Shown: positions 34,522 to 46,909, numbered from the stretch's first letter. The stretch is 64,000 nucleotides of DNA from Cotesia glomerata (GCF_020080835.1 NC_058164.1:16322471-16386470); one strand, 5' to 3'. Numbers and translations are program-made. Notes: generated by a model from the letters alone, not told the origin.

Positions 34522-36313
34522 ATTTTTTTTTTTTTTTTAATTTGACTCAATCAATGGATTTTTTCGCAAGTTACAGTGTTTTCAGGGTTTCATATATGAC
34601 GGACAGAAAATTTCTTGAAACTATTTTGATGTTTTTTACCGTTTCTATTGCACTTAATACATTTTTGAAAAAAAATGGAATTAATTTTCATTAAATTATC
34701 TTGACTATAATATGGAAAATATTTTGATTCCGTAAACTAACAAGGCTATAGTAATAAAAATAGTTGCCGAAATGAGACGAAAAATAGTTTTTGATCGTCA
34801 AGCACTCTCTAATGCTTCGCATCATGAGTCGTGCAATTAGATCAAAGAAATAGCCATATAACTCAGTAGTTTATGGGTGGATGATTGTTAATAAATAATT
34901 AATAGATTTATTCATGTCGATACCACGCCTTAATATATCGCATCCCACATTCAGAAAATTTTACAGCAGATGATAAAAACGGTTCATTTTTAATATCAGC
35001 TCAATCGAATTCAACAGATGAAAGTATTTCTTATAGAAATAATTATTGAATAATTTGACCTCTAAATTTTTAATATAAGGTGCACAATATTGTTATGACT
35101 CTATTTTTTAAAAACAGTCAAGTAGTCAAGTTTTTTAAGATAGGAAAAATTTTTAATGTTATTGATGTGTGTTTGATTTGAAAAATTGAATTTATGTATA
35201 ATTTAATAAGAAAAAAATTCATAAATATTCTATATTTGATAAAAAAATAGAAATAATTGTGATCAAATCTTATTAGCCCACAGAAATCAGATAATTTCCA
35301 TTAAAAAATTCATCTAACTGAATGAAGGTCTGAAATAACTGTTGGAGGGGTTTTTAGATGGAGAATAGGATAACATTAAATTCTAGAAAGAAAGAAAAAA
35401 CTTCTCTCAAATTGCTTACAAATTATAGGTGACCAAAAAAATGTTAATTATAAAGTTTTTATTCTCAGACACGAATAGTCAGGCGTTTTCAGTGTCAACA
35501 GATAAAATCTAGAATTAAAAAGAAAGCTACAATTCTATTTTTTCATTCCCATCCGATCAAGAGTTCATGAATTATTAACAATACCGTTTAGCGAGATTTT
35601 ACGCTAAATTTAATCTGAAACAATTTTGACAATACGAGGATAACAATTTTAAGTTTTTCTTTTGCATTATAAAGTCGCAGCAGTGGAATTTAAATAATAA
35701 TAAACAGATAACTAATAATCGTTAGGGATTACTCAAATAAACAATACAATATTAATTCTAACGAGAAATAATTTTATTTTTACACGCTTTTTATTAGCTT
35801 CACCTGTATGTTTGTTTTTATGTTTGTATGTTTGTACCGACTCCTTTGGACTTGATTTTGACCCACTTTAAACGGTCAAATTTCATTTAAACATCGTAGA
35901 CTTATCGATGACCAATGACAATACACTAAATTTAATAAGATTATTCCATCATCCTAATTAGGATCGTCAGGATTAAATGATTTTTTCACGCGTCCTTTGC
36001 ATGAGACCAAGAGAGATAGGCCAAGCGCGTGGTCTTGCGCATGCATACCTTTCTGATTCGAGCACTCGGTTCGGCACAATAGTCAAGGCAATAGTCATAA
36101 TTACAGTTACTAATATTAATCACGGAATTAATAGTAGATTAAAAAAAATGTATTTTAATTTTAGAAAAAAGCGTGAGGTGCTTTTTAAGATGTTATCGAA
36201 ATGATAATCCTTTTACTCATATCTGTCAATAAAATATTTATAACTATTGACACCATGCACCCCACGCTTTTTTTACAATTCTTAATTCAAATTTATTTTC
36301 TATTTTTTAGTTT
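34522..36313. other. AT-rich intron DNA, no gene recognised
   Basis: Contains a TGTATGTTTG microsatellite near 35805-35838, followed by GACTTGATTTTGACCCAC, probably an old repeat. A 75-codon frame at 35977-36204 has no recognisable domains. Confidence 0.5.
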
Positions 36314-37162
36314 GGGGGCGTCCATAAATTACGTGAGGCATTTTTGAGAATTTTTTGACCCCCCCCTCTCCCCCCTTGATAAGATTTCGTAAGATTTTCC
36401 CCACTTCCCCCCCTCCCCTAATCTCACGCGAGATTCTTCAAAATTTATGTTTTGGCTGTAAACGTGTTGGATTATTGAGAAAAAAGCGCCATTCGGCTAC
36501 ACCCGACATGGATAGGTAGATTTCTTGTTTGAATATTGAAAAAAACACGTTATTAAAATGCCGTAATGTCCTAAAATTTATTTTTTATTATATTTTTGCA
36601 AATAACGACATGAGATTGACTATAACAAATAGATATTCAAAGACATCTACCTAAAAAATAGGATTTTTTACAGATAAAAGTCATTTGATGATAAAAGCTA
36701 AAATTTAATTTATTCTTGATTTTTTTTGAATATTCTCAACTACGAAATAAATTGAAAAAAGTATTAAAAGTCAACGAACAATGGTTTAAATTGAAGATAA
36801 TTAAACATATTATGACAAAATTTTATTAAAATTACGACATGAGACCGGCTACCACCAATAGATTTCTAAAGAAATCTACCTAAAAAATTAGTGAATCTTA
36901 TCGATCAATAATCAAATTAAACAATCGAGCGCTACTTTGCTGCTTTGCAGGGTTCAGACGAATACGACAAACACTATTGTGTCAAATTTGGCTATATTTT
37001 ATTATAGAAATACTTTTTCACGCAATTTTACACTGTTTTCTGCTAGAGAAAAAATTACGTGATATTTGTTAAGATGCCCCCTCCCCCCTAAGTGAGATTT
37101 GGTAAGATTTATCTTGATCCACTCCCCCCCTAGAACACCTCACGTAATTAATGGACGCCCCC
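36314..37162. mobile_element. GGGGGCGTCC foldback element, copy 2
   Basis: Same ends and interior as 3327-4186, including the nested CATTCGGC-type segment (about 36483-36895). Differences are a few substitutions and shorter C runs. It is flanked by TTT on both sides. Noncoding; no transposase copy of this family is in the window. Confidence 0.88.
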
Positions 37163-38409
37163 TTTGGTTTTCTATGAAAAACGTGTTTTTTAGTTTTTTA
37201 AACTATTTTTTATTTAATAATTTAACTTCTTTAATGCTCAAACACATTGTCGTTGTCATTTAATATGATAAATATTATTAGTTTTCAAGTGTTAAACTAA
37301 TAATAAATAATATTTTTAATTTGTAAGAATCATGTTTTTGAGTACTCAGGAGTTTTTTTAATGCACAACTCGACAAATTGAATTTTCTAATTTTCAAAAT
37401 TAACGGGAAAATATAAACATATCATTGCGATAATCATTAATGAAAAATTCATAAATTCGCCACGAGGAACGAAATAAAAAAAAAAGTTATTTCGTTAATA
37501 ACTGAATTTCTCGATTTTAATAGCTGAAAATACGCCAAACCTTATTTTTTTTACAGAAATACTTACATTGATATAACAGCAATCAAATTTAGAATTGGCT
37601 AATTTGATGAGTTAGGAAAATTTAATGAACAGCGAGGTTTAAAATCAGAAAATTTGAAGAAATTTTGAATTTATAGTCAGCTGAATTCAAGTACCTCGTT
37701 CTAAATTACGTTATTTTAGATCTTATCAAAACTTTTCGTTCATTTCTTTTTTAATTTGGAATATTTTCAATGATTCTTTTTTTTTTAATCCACCGATTAA
37801 ATTTTCCCACTAATGTTTTTCTATTAATGAGTTTTTTTTTAATTATTTATTTTACAAATCAATTAATTTACAGACTTCTCTGTTTACAGTTGGCTGTTAT
37901 TTTTTTCTTTGTAATATTTTATTATAGGTTCAATTTACTTTTGACATTATTTACGTTTCTTTCATTCGAAGTTTAGAGTTTAGATTCGGAAAAATTTACA
38001 GTCACCCACGGAAAAAATATATATGAAAACACAAAAGCAAAGATATAAAAAATTTATGCACCACATACATCTAGGACATATTTCTTTTTGCCGAAAACAT
38101 ATATGAACAATTTCTTACATAATTGCATACGTTTCCACCTTATTTAAATATATCCATTCATATATGAAAAAAATGTATATTATTGTTATAAAAAACGAAC
38201 TAAAACTGGCAAGTTAACAGCTCGAATAAACCATTTACCTCTTACCATTTTTCGAAAAATATCAAAGTTTTTTCATTTATGATTGGATACGTTTAAGATA
38301 TGTAAAAACATACATAAGCATATAAATTCGAAACGACAAAAAGAAAATGAATAAATGAATATGTTGAAAAAAAAAAGTTTTAATTAGACCAGTGTAAAAG
38401 AAGTTATAA
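37163..38409. other. AT-rich intron DNA
   Basis: No gene recognised. Positions 38005-38370 repeat CATATATGAA and ATAAATATATGC motifs after CACGGAAAAAAT at 37997, suggesting an old MITE with ACGGAAAAA ends. Confidence 0.45.
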
Positions 38410-39330
38410 GGGTGATTCTCTGTAAGGGCGTCTTAAATCTGTACAAAATTGTCCGACCAAATTATTTTTGATTTTATTAGAAAAAAAATTAACAAGGGCT
38501 ACAAAACTATCAGCTTAATCATAATAAATAAACAGTCGAATTAATTTTTGCTTTTTCGATATTTGTGTATCTTTTGCCATATAACATGACAGGGGACTGT
38601 TTTTTTTTATCAAATTGAGAAAAATCAAGCAAACTATTTCAATGCATTCAACTTTTCAAGTTCTCAATGAATGTTTACATTAATTAGAATAATATTAATA
38701 TAAGACTTATGGATCCAATTTTATAAATAAATTATAACTAAAAAGAGCTACCAGGGGACTGAGTTTTGAAGTGGCCCAGACACATATTTCCAACACAAAC
38801 GGTGTTTTGACATAAAATATAATGACGATAAAGCGCTAACAAGCCTATGGTTATTAACTCAAGGATAGTTAAGTCCTTATAAATCTTACAGAACATAAAA
38901 TAGCAAGCTGGATTTTTTTTTTAAGCTTTGAACTTCTGGCAGGGGACTGTTCTTGAAATGCCTGGGACACACTTTGGTTTAATGAATTTAATGAAACAAA
39001 TTAATTTTCGGTACTTTTTATTGAAGAAGATTGTTCGTTAACTAATTAAGTTTATAAAAATTATGGACCAAATTATATATTATTGACGAATAACTTAAAA
39101 TCTTATCTTAAAGTTTTAATTTTGGGAATGGGACAGCCCAGGGGACTGTTATTTCGGTGGTTTACGAATTTATAGCCAAAAAACCAAAATTTATTTCATT
39201 TTAGTTTTCAATGCTCCAAATAGAAATGTTTTTTTACTTTCGTAATAAATTTTTTTTAGTAACAAAATAACAATTTTTCTTATAAAAAAATGCCTGGGAC
39301 TGCAAAAAACCTCCTTACAGAGAATCACCC
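38410..39330. mobile_element. Noncoding TIR element with AGGGGACTG repeats
   Basis: Perfect 18-bp inverted ends GGGTGATTCTCTGTAAGG (38410-38427) and CCTTACAGAGAATCACCC (39313-39330), flanked by ATAA on both sides. AGGGGACTG occurs four times inside (near 38590, 38753, 38942 and 39140), three times followed by TGTT or TGTTTT-like sequence. No coding capacity. A relation to any superfamily is not known. Confidence 0.8.
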
Positions 39331-40508
39331 ATAAGCAAGAAACTGAAAAAGCGTTTTTTTTTTAAATTCGCTATCTTTTAAACGAATTATCAAAAAATCT
39401 CAAAATTTGCCAGAAAAGGTTTTTCGATGAATACTGATAATGTCAAGGAAATGAAATTATCAAAAATTAAAATTATTTAAACTGTTAGATTGGGCGTGGA
39501 ATGCCCTATACAATAAATTATACATTGACAATAATGGAAAGCAAAATATGTACAGAGATTGTCCTTGGTGTAACAAATTAAATTTAATCAAAGTCTCATT
39601 CTCTAGACAGACCATTTAGTTTAGATTGTTTTTGACTGACAGTGGCGCCTGAGCGCATCATATAACTTTATTATCGCTGTGTATCTCTAATTAAATTAGA
39701 AATCTGATGTAATAAATCTAGAATACAATTTTAAGAAAAAGAGATCGAAATTTATCATAATAAAAATATTTTAATTATAATAAAAATTGAGTTATAAAAA
39801 TGGAACTATGGACTTATGAGTCAAAATACTAAAACCGAGACGAAAAATTTTTCAAGCAAAAAAAAATTATTATCTTTGAAATAATTTTCTTGATTAAGGT
39901 GAAAAAATACCTATTTTTACTTGAATTGTATTTTTTAGGTTTTTAAATTTTGTTTCAAAAGAAGTTGAGAATATCATCAATAAAAAATTACTACACACAA
40001 AAATAAAATTTTAGCAAAAATTACAATTGTCACGTCGTAGTCCAGGATAAGACTTTTAATAAGCTCGCTTTGATAATTTTACATCTTAAAGTTTCTGATG
40101 TTACATTGTAAAAATACCTGTAAAAGTAGTAAATATCTGAATTTTTACGGATATTTTAAAAATAAGTTTTTTAAAGTAAAATTTAACGAGCTATTTGAAA
40201 AATCTTTTGATTGCGTAGAATTGTAAGAAATAATTGAGAAATGATGTGAAAAATGATATATAATGACAAAAATAGCAATTAATTAATTTTTTAATGATTT
40301 TTAATAGAAAAAAAAAAATTTATTCATTTTTCAAAAATAATAAAAAAATAGTAGCCGCGGAGGACCCACGACCGCAACCACCTGAAAAGTTGTGGAATAG
40401 ATAGCAGTTTGTTGTCACGAATTTTCAGGAAAATCGGATGTGCTTGATTTTCAGAAATTTCTGAAATGTCGTTTAATCGACATCAAAGTTTTAAAACTCG
40501 AAAATAAT
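39331..40508. other. AT-rich intron DNA
   Basis: No gene recognised. The stretch 40355-40480 is slightly GC-richer without an open frame. Confidence 0.5.
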
Positions 40509-40618
40509 TTGGACATCTCTCACTAAAAATTTCAATTAATAATATGATTAGAAAATAAAAGAAATAAACGAAACTATGAAGAAAATTCACATAAAATAAA
40601 TAATTGTAAGCTCTCGTC
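40509..40618 (+). repeat. Left arm of an inverted repeat later split by Harbinger
   Basis: Its inverse complement is found as two pieces, 41846-41901 and 46816-46860, on either side of the Harbinger element. The uninterrupted arm here shows the pre-insertion sequence TTTTATTTTCTAATCATATT when read on the other strand. Confidence 0.8.
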
Positions 40619-40623
40619 ATTAG

Positions 40624-40836
40624 CGATGAACGCTGCATCAACCGCGTACTCCTACAGCCTGGACAATTTGAGCGACGACGAGATGGCGGGCGACTCGTCT
40701 CATCAGATTCAGCGCATCATCAAAACGGATCATCGCGTACCGGCGCAATGGCAATTACAACTGCGCAATTAGCCGCGGCTCTGGCACGTGCCGGAGCTGA
40801 TACTCAATCGGCACCACCCCCTCAAAAATCTACCTA
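40624..40836 (+). pseudogene. GC-rich gene fragment, frameshifted
   Basis: Starts ATGAACGCTGC and reads MNAASTAYSYSLDNLSDDEM then HQIQRIIKTDH; after a frame change near 40735 it continues AMAITTAQLAAALARAGAD until TAA at 40834. It is much GC-richer than everything around it, with normal coding-like composition and no intron, so it is probably a captured or retro-copied piece of a host gene between the two arms of the inverted repeat. I do not recognise the parent gene. Confidence 0.45.
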
Positions 40837-41013
40837 AAAGTTAAAAAATCGTACATTACCTATGATTAATAAAAGTTAATTTTTCAGCAAAGTTCTCCGA
40901 AGAAGATGTCTTGGTGCAGAGTTTATAACCCTTGAATAATTGTTTCTTATCTGATCTCCACACTTATTTACATAAAAATGATTTTTTTTAATAATCACTT
41001 TATCTTAAAGAAG

Positions 41014-41153
41014 TGTCTATTCCCACGTAAAAAAGTCCTGATAAATCCACGCTGCGTGAATGTAAGGACCTTTATATTCACGCAGCGTGGATTTACGGCC
41101 CTTACATTCATGCGGCGTGGATTTATCAGGACTTTTTTACGTGTGAATAGACA
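41014..41153. repeat. 140-bp foldback with three GCTGCGTGAAT units
   Basis: Outer arms TGTCTATTCCCACGTAAAAA and its inverse, with one mismatch. The inside holds TCCACGCTGCGTGAAT, its inverse, and a second inverse with two changes. Noncoding; strong hairpin potential. Confidence 0.8.
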
Positions 41154-41901
41154 TGTCCTTATCTTAATTTTGAATTATTCAAAAAAATTATTTTCTACTT
41201 CTTAGTTTGGCTTTATATTAGAGCGTGTTTTTTAAAACTATTACTTAATTTTTAATTTATAAATATTATATATTTTTTTTTTTTTAATTCTTTAGTGAGA
41301 GAAATCCAAATTCAGAGATTTCCGAATTTTCTTGTCTATAATTAGAGATGTTCATTTGTAGAGCTTTTCTATATTCAGAGTTGTTCATTTGTGTATACGT
41401 CAAATAACCTTGATGTCTTTTATTTGAATAGTCTGAATTTAGGTTTGTCATTATTTTTTAATTTCCTTTGTATCTTCTGTTTATGTTTCCATTTTTAAAA
41501 AATTTAAATTGCTTTGATGGACAATTTTCTAATTTTAAGCCTTTTCAATTTTCATTTTATATTATGATATGATCTATTAATTTAGTAAATGTCTTTATAT
41601 TTAGCTATAGTTATTTGATATTGTTTATTTTTAAGACTGTAATTATCAGAAAACTAATATTTCATTTATTTTCTTTTAATTGAAACATCAAATTTATTTG
41701 AAATATTTTGTTTGTATATTTTTGAATATTCAAATTAGTTTTCTGGTGATTTACCATATAGGAATTTTTTATCTTTAATTATCTCTATGTATAGTACTTT
41801 TTTTTTTGGATAAATTTCTATAATTACGTTTGACTGAGCTTAAAATTATTTATTTTGTGTGAATTTTCTTCATAGTTTCGTTTATTTTTTTTATTTTCCA
41901 A
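41154..41901. other. AT-rich spacer before Harbinger
   Basis: No gene seen. The last 55 bases are the first half of the right arm of the inverted repeat. Confidence 0.6.
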
Positions 41902-42199
41902 GGACCAGTTTTTCAATCCAGGATAAAATTTTATCCGAGATAAAAGTACTGCCAATATAATAAAAAAAAGAAATAATTCAGCACAGTGACATTGCCTACG
42001 AATAGTTCTCCCTTAATTCAGTCACTTATTTTGAATTAAAATAAATAAACATTAGCGACATGTCACAGAAATATTATAAATATTAACCTTCGTGACAACT
42101 TGCTGATTGTAAATAAATAAAATAAAATTAAATAATATTATTATAATTATTTCTTCTTTCATAATGGAGTATATTGTACGCGATTTATTATCATAGTTT

Positions 42200-43857
42200 A
42201 TGGAGAACATTATTAATTTCGTTTTATCTTCCGACGATGATTCGGATAATAATAATAACGATGATAATAATAATTTTAATATAATGGAACGACAAAGGCC
42301 AATCCCAATATTTCGTGTCCGTCATAATTATTTTGAAATCCTGAGTGAAAAACAATTTATAGACCGATTTCGATTTTCCAAAAACTCTACGCTGCTTTTG
42401 CTACACTGAGAAAAAAGTATTTTGATATTCACAATACTTGGTATTTTCGACGTTTTAACACTAACAGTTAGTTTATTTGATTTATGCACTGGTAAAAATA
42501 GAATTCAACTAATATTTATTATATTAGCTTGAAAAAAATTTATTATTACACTTTTAATTTTAATTTTAATTTGTTTTGTTAGCTTTATAAGTCAATTGAT
42601 TTGTGCCAGTAAAGTGAGGTTATAAACATCTAATAGTCGGTTACATTGGTATACTGATAATCAGTATACCTAGGTATTGTGAAAATCAGTATACTTATTG
42701 TGATAATCAAAATACCACGTCTTCTTAGTAGCACAATACCAAGTATTCTGATTATCAAAAAAAATATCCTTAGTAGCAAAATACTTTTTTCTCAGTGTAC
42801 ATCGATTAATTGGACATTTTGAATTATTTACAGAGAGGTAAACTATTAACATTATATTTTATTATATTTATATTTATTACTATGATTTATAGTTATTTTA
42901 GACTCAGATCAAGTATGGAAACTAGAATTATAATTATTATTAACAATAATTAAACACCACGAATAAAAAAGCAAATTCTTTTTCAGAAATAATGCAGTTC
43001 GTCCTATGACACAACTACTAGTTACACTGCGCTTTTGTGCTACTGGAAATTTTTACATAACGATAGGAGACTTTGTTGGGATTTCTAAAAGCACAGTTTT
43101 TAAAATAGTTTACAGCCTTTGCCGAACAATAGCTTCATGGCGGCATGAATTTATCTATTTTCCAAGAACTCCAAGAGAGTTGTTGGAAAATCAAGTTCAA
43201 TTTCATCAAACGGCTCGATTTATCCGAGTTGTTGGTTGTATTGATTGTAAACACGTTAAAGTTGGGTCTTTTGCCGGCAATGATGCTGAAATTTACCGGA
43301 ATAGAAAAGGATCTTTTTCTATTAACGTGCAAGTTATATGTAATGCCCACTTGGAAATTATTGACATCGTAGCAAGGTGGCCAGGCTCAACTCATGATGC
43401 AACAATTTTTCTCAACTCCAGAATTCGTGATCTTTTTGAAAATAATTCATTTGGCGATGCTTTGCTTCTGGGTGATTCTGGATATGCAAATTCATCTTAT
43501 TTGTTAACTCCACTTCAAAATCCGCAGAGTGTTGCAGAACAACTATATAACGAATCTCAGATCAGAACTAGAAATTTTATAGAGCGAACATTCGGTGTTT
43601 GGTCTGGACAATTTGCGGTATTAAATGGAATGAGAATTAGGAAAGTTGATCGAGTTTTGACAGTAATTGTAGCTACTGCTGTTTTATATAACATGCTGAG
43701 ACGAGAAAAGCATCGAGCCCAATTAATAATTCCGGTCGAAGAATATCAAGTTGTTCCAGAAGTGCAAAATCCCGTAATTGGAAACGTTAACTTGCGACGA
43801 ATTTTCATTGATGAATATTTTGACGGGTATAAAAATATAAACTATACTAATACATAA
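42200..43857 (+). pseudogene. Harbinger transposase, split by a MITE
   Basis: Exon 1 42200-42837 (less the MITE 42405-42799), intron 42838-42986, exon 2 42987-43857. The splice, in phase 2, joins FTE to RNNAVRP. DDE_4-type core: GCIDCKHVKV (first Asp), LLLGDSGY (second Asp), NFIERTFGVW (Glu). An acidic, Asn-rich N-terminus precedes RFRFSKNS. Outside the MITE no stop or frameshift was found, so the transposase was probably functional until that insertion. In the cell it acts in the nucleus with the SANT-type partner, which binds the ends and aids nuclear import. Homologous to the host gene HARBI1, but the TIRs show this is a transposon copy. Confidence 0.85.
42405..42797. mobile_element. CACTGAGAAAAAAGTATTTTG MITE with TA duplication
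   Basis: Inverted ends CACTGAGAAAAAAGTATTTTG and CAAAATACTTTTTTCTCAGTG, flanked by TA (42403-42404 and 42798-42799). About 393 bp, noncoding, with internal palindromes (GGTATACTGATAATCAGTAT). It lies within an open codon stretch of the Harbinger transposase; excision with one TA would restore the frame. The TA target suggests Tc1/mariner. Confidence 0.88.
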
Positions 43858-44613
43858 ACATAATCCATTTGAAATTTAATGAACAAATTTTTTTTAATTG
43901 CAGTTTAATTGTCAAAGATTGAAAATAATTTTATATTATTTCAATTACTTTATGGTAAGCTATTTTTGAATTATTTTATTTCTATTTTTTGTGTCTAAAC
44001 ATTTGACGTTCAATTAAAAAAAGAACAATCATTCATGTTGATTATTTTTGTTATTCATTGATTAATATACAAATTCGGTAAGCAAGTTTTAACAACAAAT
44101 TTACAAATAAATACATATTAAAATTATACTATCTGTCGAAATCAACGATCCAAAAAACGTTTGATAAGTAAAGAAGAAATTATAAATATCACATCAGAAA
44201 CTCGGTAATAATTTAATCGTTGTGCCTAACCTTTCTCTCAATTATCAATTATTATTGTTTTCAATTAAATTTTTATATAGAAATTTTTTTTGTCACCTGA
44301 ATTAAATAATTTAATTTATTATAAAAAATATATTCGTAATAAATTACGGTAAATAGATTAAACTCAAGACTGACTTTTATATGTATTTCGCTTAAATGAA
44401 GTTTTTAATCTTTTGGCTTTTTTGAAAAAATAAAAAAAATATTCTCGGGCTGTATACAGTTTTAATTGTTTAACGTATTCGACTTTGATGAGTTTTTTTG
44501 AATAACAAGAAATAATTAAAAAAATTATGGATTTTTTGTTCGCTTTACTTTACGAAGTAACGAAGGAAGTAATTTATTTTACTAATTGAATGACGTAATT
44601 TTTTTTTAAGAAT

Positions 44614-45783
44614 GAATATGGATAATTTATAAAAACGAGAGGTAAACTACAATCGAACTACGAGAATCTGCTCAGACGAAAAACTATTATTAGTTCAGTT
44701 AGTTGATGCAAAAAAAACTGTCGTTGAGTGTAAGACAACTGATAAAGTTTCATCAAAAACAAAACTTGAGGCCTGGAATCAAATAAGTACCGAATTTAAA
44801 AAATCATTTCCTTTTCGATCGGCTGAAAGCCTGCAATTAGCTTGGAAAAATATGAAAACTGCAGCTAAGAAATATTCTAAAAAGTTGAAAGAACAAAGCA
44901 TGGGAACAGGTGAATACACTTAAATATTAGTTTTAACTTCTTTCTATTTCCTTATCAATAACGGATAAATCGATCTACAGCCGATATGACATCATACCTA
45001 ATAATTTCATTCATATAATCACCGAAATCGAAAATGCAATGGCCTTCGTATTTTACAACAATTATGAATAAATAAGTTAATTTATTATCAAAATAATTAA
45101 TTTTAAGCTAATACACTGGAAAAGTTTTTGATTATTGATGTATATTGAACAGTAATAGAGTAAGAAAATTGAATCAAACAATATTTTATACATTTTTTCT
45201 TTTTTACAGGTGGAGGAGGGAAAATTATCTCAAGTGATCCAGTTTTTGATGCTGCTTTAAATTTTATGCATCATCTTACTGTGGAAGGATTACACAATGA
45301 ATTCGATAATGATGCTGAGTCTACAATTAATGATATTATTTATGACAATGACACAGAAAACGATTGTCGATCCGAAAGTGATGTATTTGAGGTAAATATA
45401 TACTATCATTTTGTCTATTCAAGTATGTATAGAGTTTTAAAACATACAAATCTGTATTTCTTTTTTAGTATTTGGTGAGGAATAATCAAATCAATGATTG
45501 GAAAAAAGGAGGCCCGTCTAATTTAAAGTCAGCTATAAGTGCTCCGTTGAAAGTTAAAAATGGAACTCAAAATAAGCCAAACAGTAAATTTTCTGATGAA
45601 GAAATTTGTTTAAAACCTAAGGATGAACTTGCTTTACTATTATTACAAAACGCGCATGAAAAACACAAATATGAGATTGAGTTATTAAAGTTGCAAATTA
45701 AAAAAGAATTTTTATTAATTCAAAAAATTAAAGGAAATAATATTGATTATCAGAGTGACGAAGATGATGAAGATCAAGTTTAA
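44614..45783 (+). CDS. Harbinger Myb/SANT-like accessory protein
   Basis: Three exons: about 44614-44909, 45210-45391 and 45469-45783, with matching phases. The N-terminal region has a Myb/SANT-like pattern (EKLLLVQLVDAKK, LEAWNQISTEF, LQLAWKNMKTAAKKYSKK), a middle acidic part (ENDCRSESDVFE) and a C-terminal coiled coil (LLLQNAHEKHKYEIELLKL) ending in an acidic tail. This is the DNA-binding partner found in PIF/Harbinger elements. The best ATG (44614 or 44620) is followed by an in-frame TAA (44632-44634) a few codons later, so the start is either mutated or further inside; otherwise it is open. Confidence 0.7.
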
Positions 45784-45983
45784 ATAATATTTCCAAAATT
45801 ATTTTGCCTCACAGTATTTTCTTCATTAATTGTAATAACTGGACGTGGGAAAACTTGAAATTTTATACTTTTTCATATAACCTGCATTGAAAATGTGAGT
45901 TTCAATGCCTGTTGAGCCAACCGAAACTAGACAATTTCAGACCAATGCGACTGTGCCGGGCAAGTATCAATTATTTCTTCCCG

Positions 45984-46013
45984 GCGGACAGAAAATGACG
46001 ATTTTCTGTCCGC
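45984..46013. other. Perfect 13-bp hairpin, 4-base loop
   Basis: GCGGACAGAAAAT and its inverse with loop GACG, flanked by a second possible pairing (CCGGG near 45957 with CCCGG near 45980). It sits between the accessory gene and the right TIR of the Harbinger element, so it may be a regulatory or terminator-like structure. The 69-codon frame that spans it (45905-46111) is not recognised. Confidence 0.55.
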
Positions 46014-46113
46014 GAGGTGAAGTTGCAGCTTTATTTTCAATCCTATCAATTTTTTGTTTATTTTATACCTTTATAATTGTCATTCTAACCGTTAACTGTA
46101 CTGACATATTATA

Positions 46114-46720
46114 ATTCTGTTATTAAGCATAAATAAGAATGATAAAAGAAAACTTGTCAATTTACGAATAATGTTTGGTAAAAAATAAACTATTACTTTC
46201 TATTTTATTATAAGTTTCATAATAAAATGGTATTTTCGCTGGTATCATTACCTCTTATTGCCTACGACCTAATGTTTTTTGAATACATTATTACTTTGAT
46301 TATTATTGGTATCTTCATCAAATTATGAAAATACGTTGTATTTATTATATGTGAAACATTATTTATTGGCCTGGCTTTAACAAATCATTTTGTCTCCTTG
46401 ATATCTACAACAGATTACTAGCGATTGTTTGGTACAAGTATTAGATAAAAAATTTTGTTGAATTCGGACCCACTTGTTCAAAATTTTCTTATTCTTATTA
46501 AAACCAAAGCATCTAATCCAATCAATAATTAGTTTATTATTATCTGACGTATAAGTAGTCGAAAGGGTATTCATAAATTAAGCCATAGTTTTTAATACTT
46601 CTAACAGCAGTAACTCCAAAAACTACTTAACTTACAAATTAATAAAACTTCCCTCCTAAACATGCGACAAAACTCAACTAGTTTATCGAATTCGTAATCA
46701 TATCATCGAGGACATCGAGG
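46114..46720. other. Noncoding right part of Harbinger
   Basis: AT-rich, with no further gene. The right TIR begins near 46735. Confidence 0.6.
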
Positions 46721-46909
46721 ACATCACGTCGCTGAATTATTTATTTTTTTTTTATTATATTGGCAGTACTTTTATCTCGGATAAAATTTTATCCCGGATT
46801 GAAAAACTGGCCCTAAACATATTATTAATTGAAATTTTTAGTGAGAGATGTCCAAATTGAGACTTTTTTATTTTACTCGAATCATTGCCAACCGTTACAA
46901 ATCAATGAC

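Larger units (their letters stand above)
41902..46815 (+). mobile_element. PIF/Harbinger transposon, two genes
   Basis: Inverted ends GGACCAGTTTTTCAATCC and GGGCCAGTTTTTCAATCC (read inward), similar for over 60 bp through AGATAAAAGTACTGCC. The flanks are CAA and TAA; the empty paralogous arm reads CTAATC, giving a 3-bp TAA target as expected for PIF/Harbinger. It carries a transposase (42200-43857) and a Myb/SANT-like partner (about 44620-45783), both on the plus strand. A MITE interrupts the first transposase exon. Confidence 0.88.

Noticed and set aside
35977..36204. 75-codon frame starting MIFSRVLCMRP
   Set aside because: No domain or coding-like pattern was recognised and the C-terminal half is simply AT-rich.
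45905..46111. 69-codon frame with a hydrophobic end
   Set aside because: It spans a perfect hairpin in the Harbinger 3' region; the hydrophobic stretch comes from T-rich DNA.
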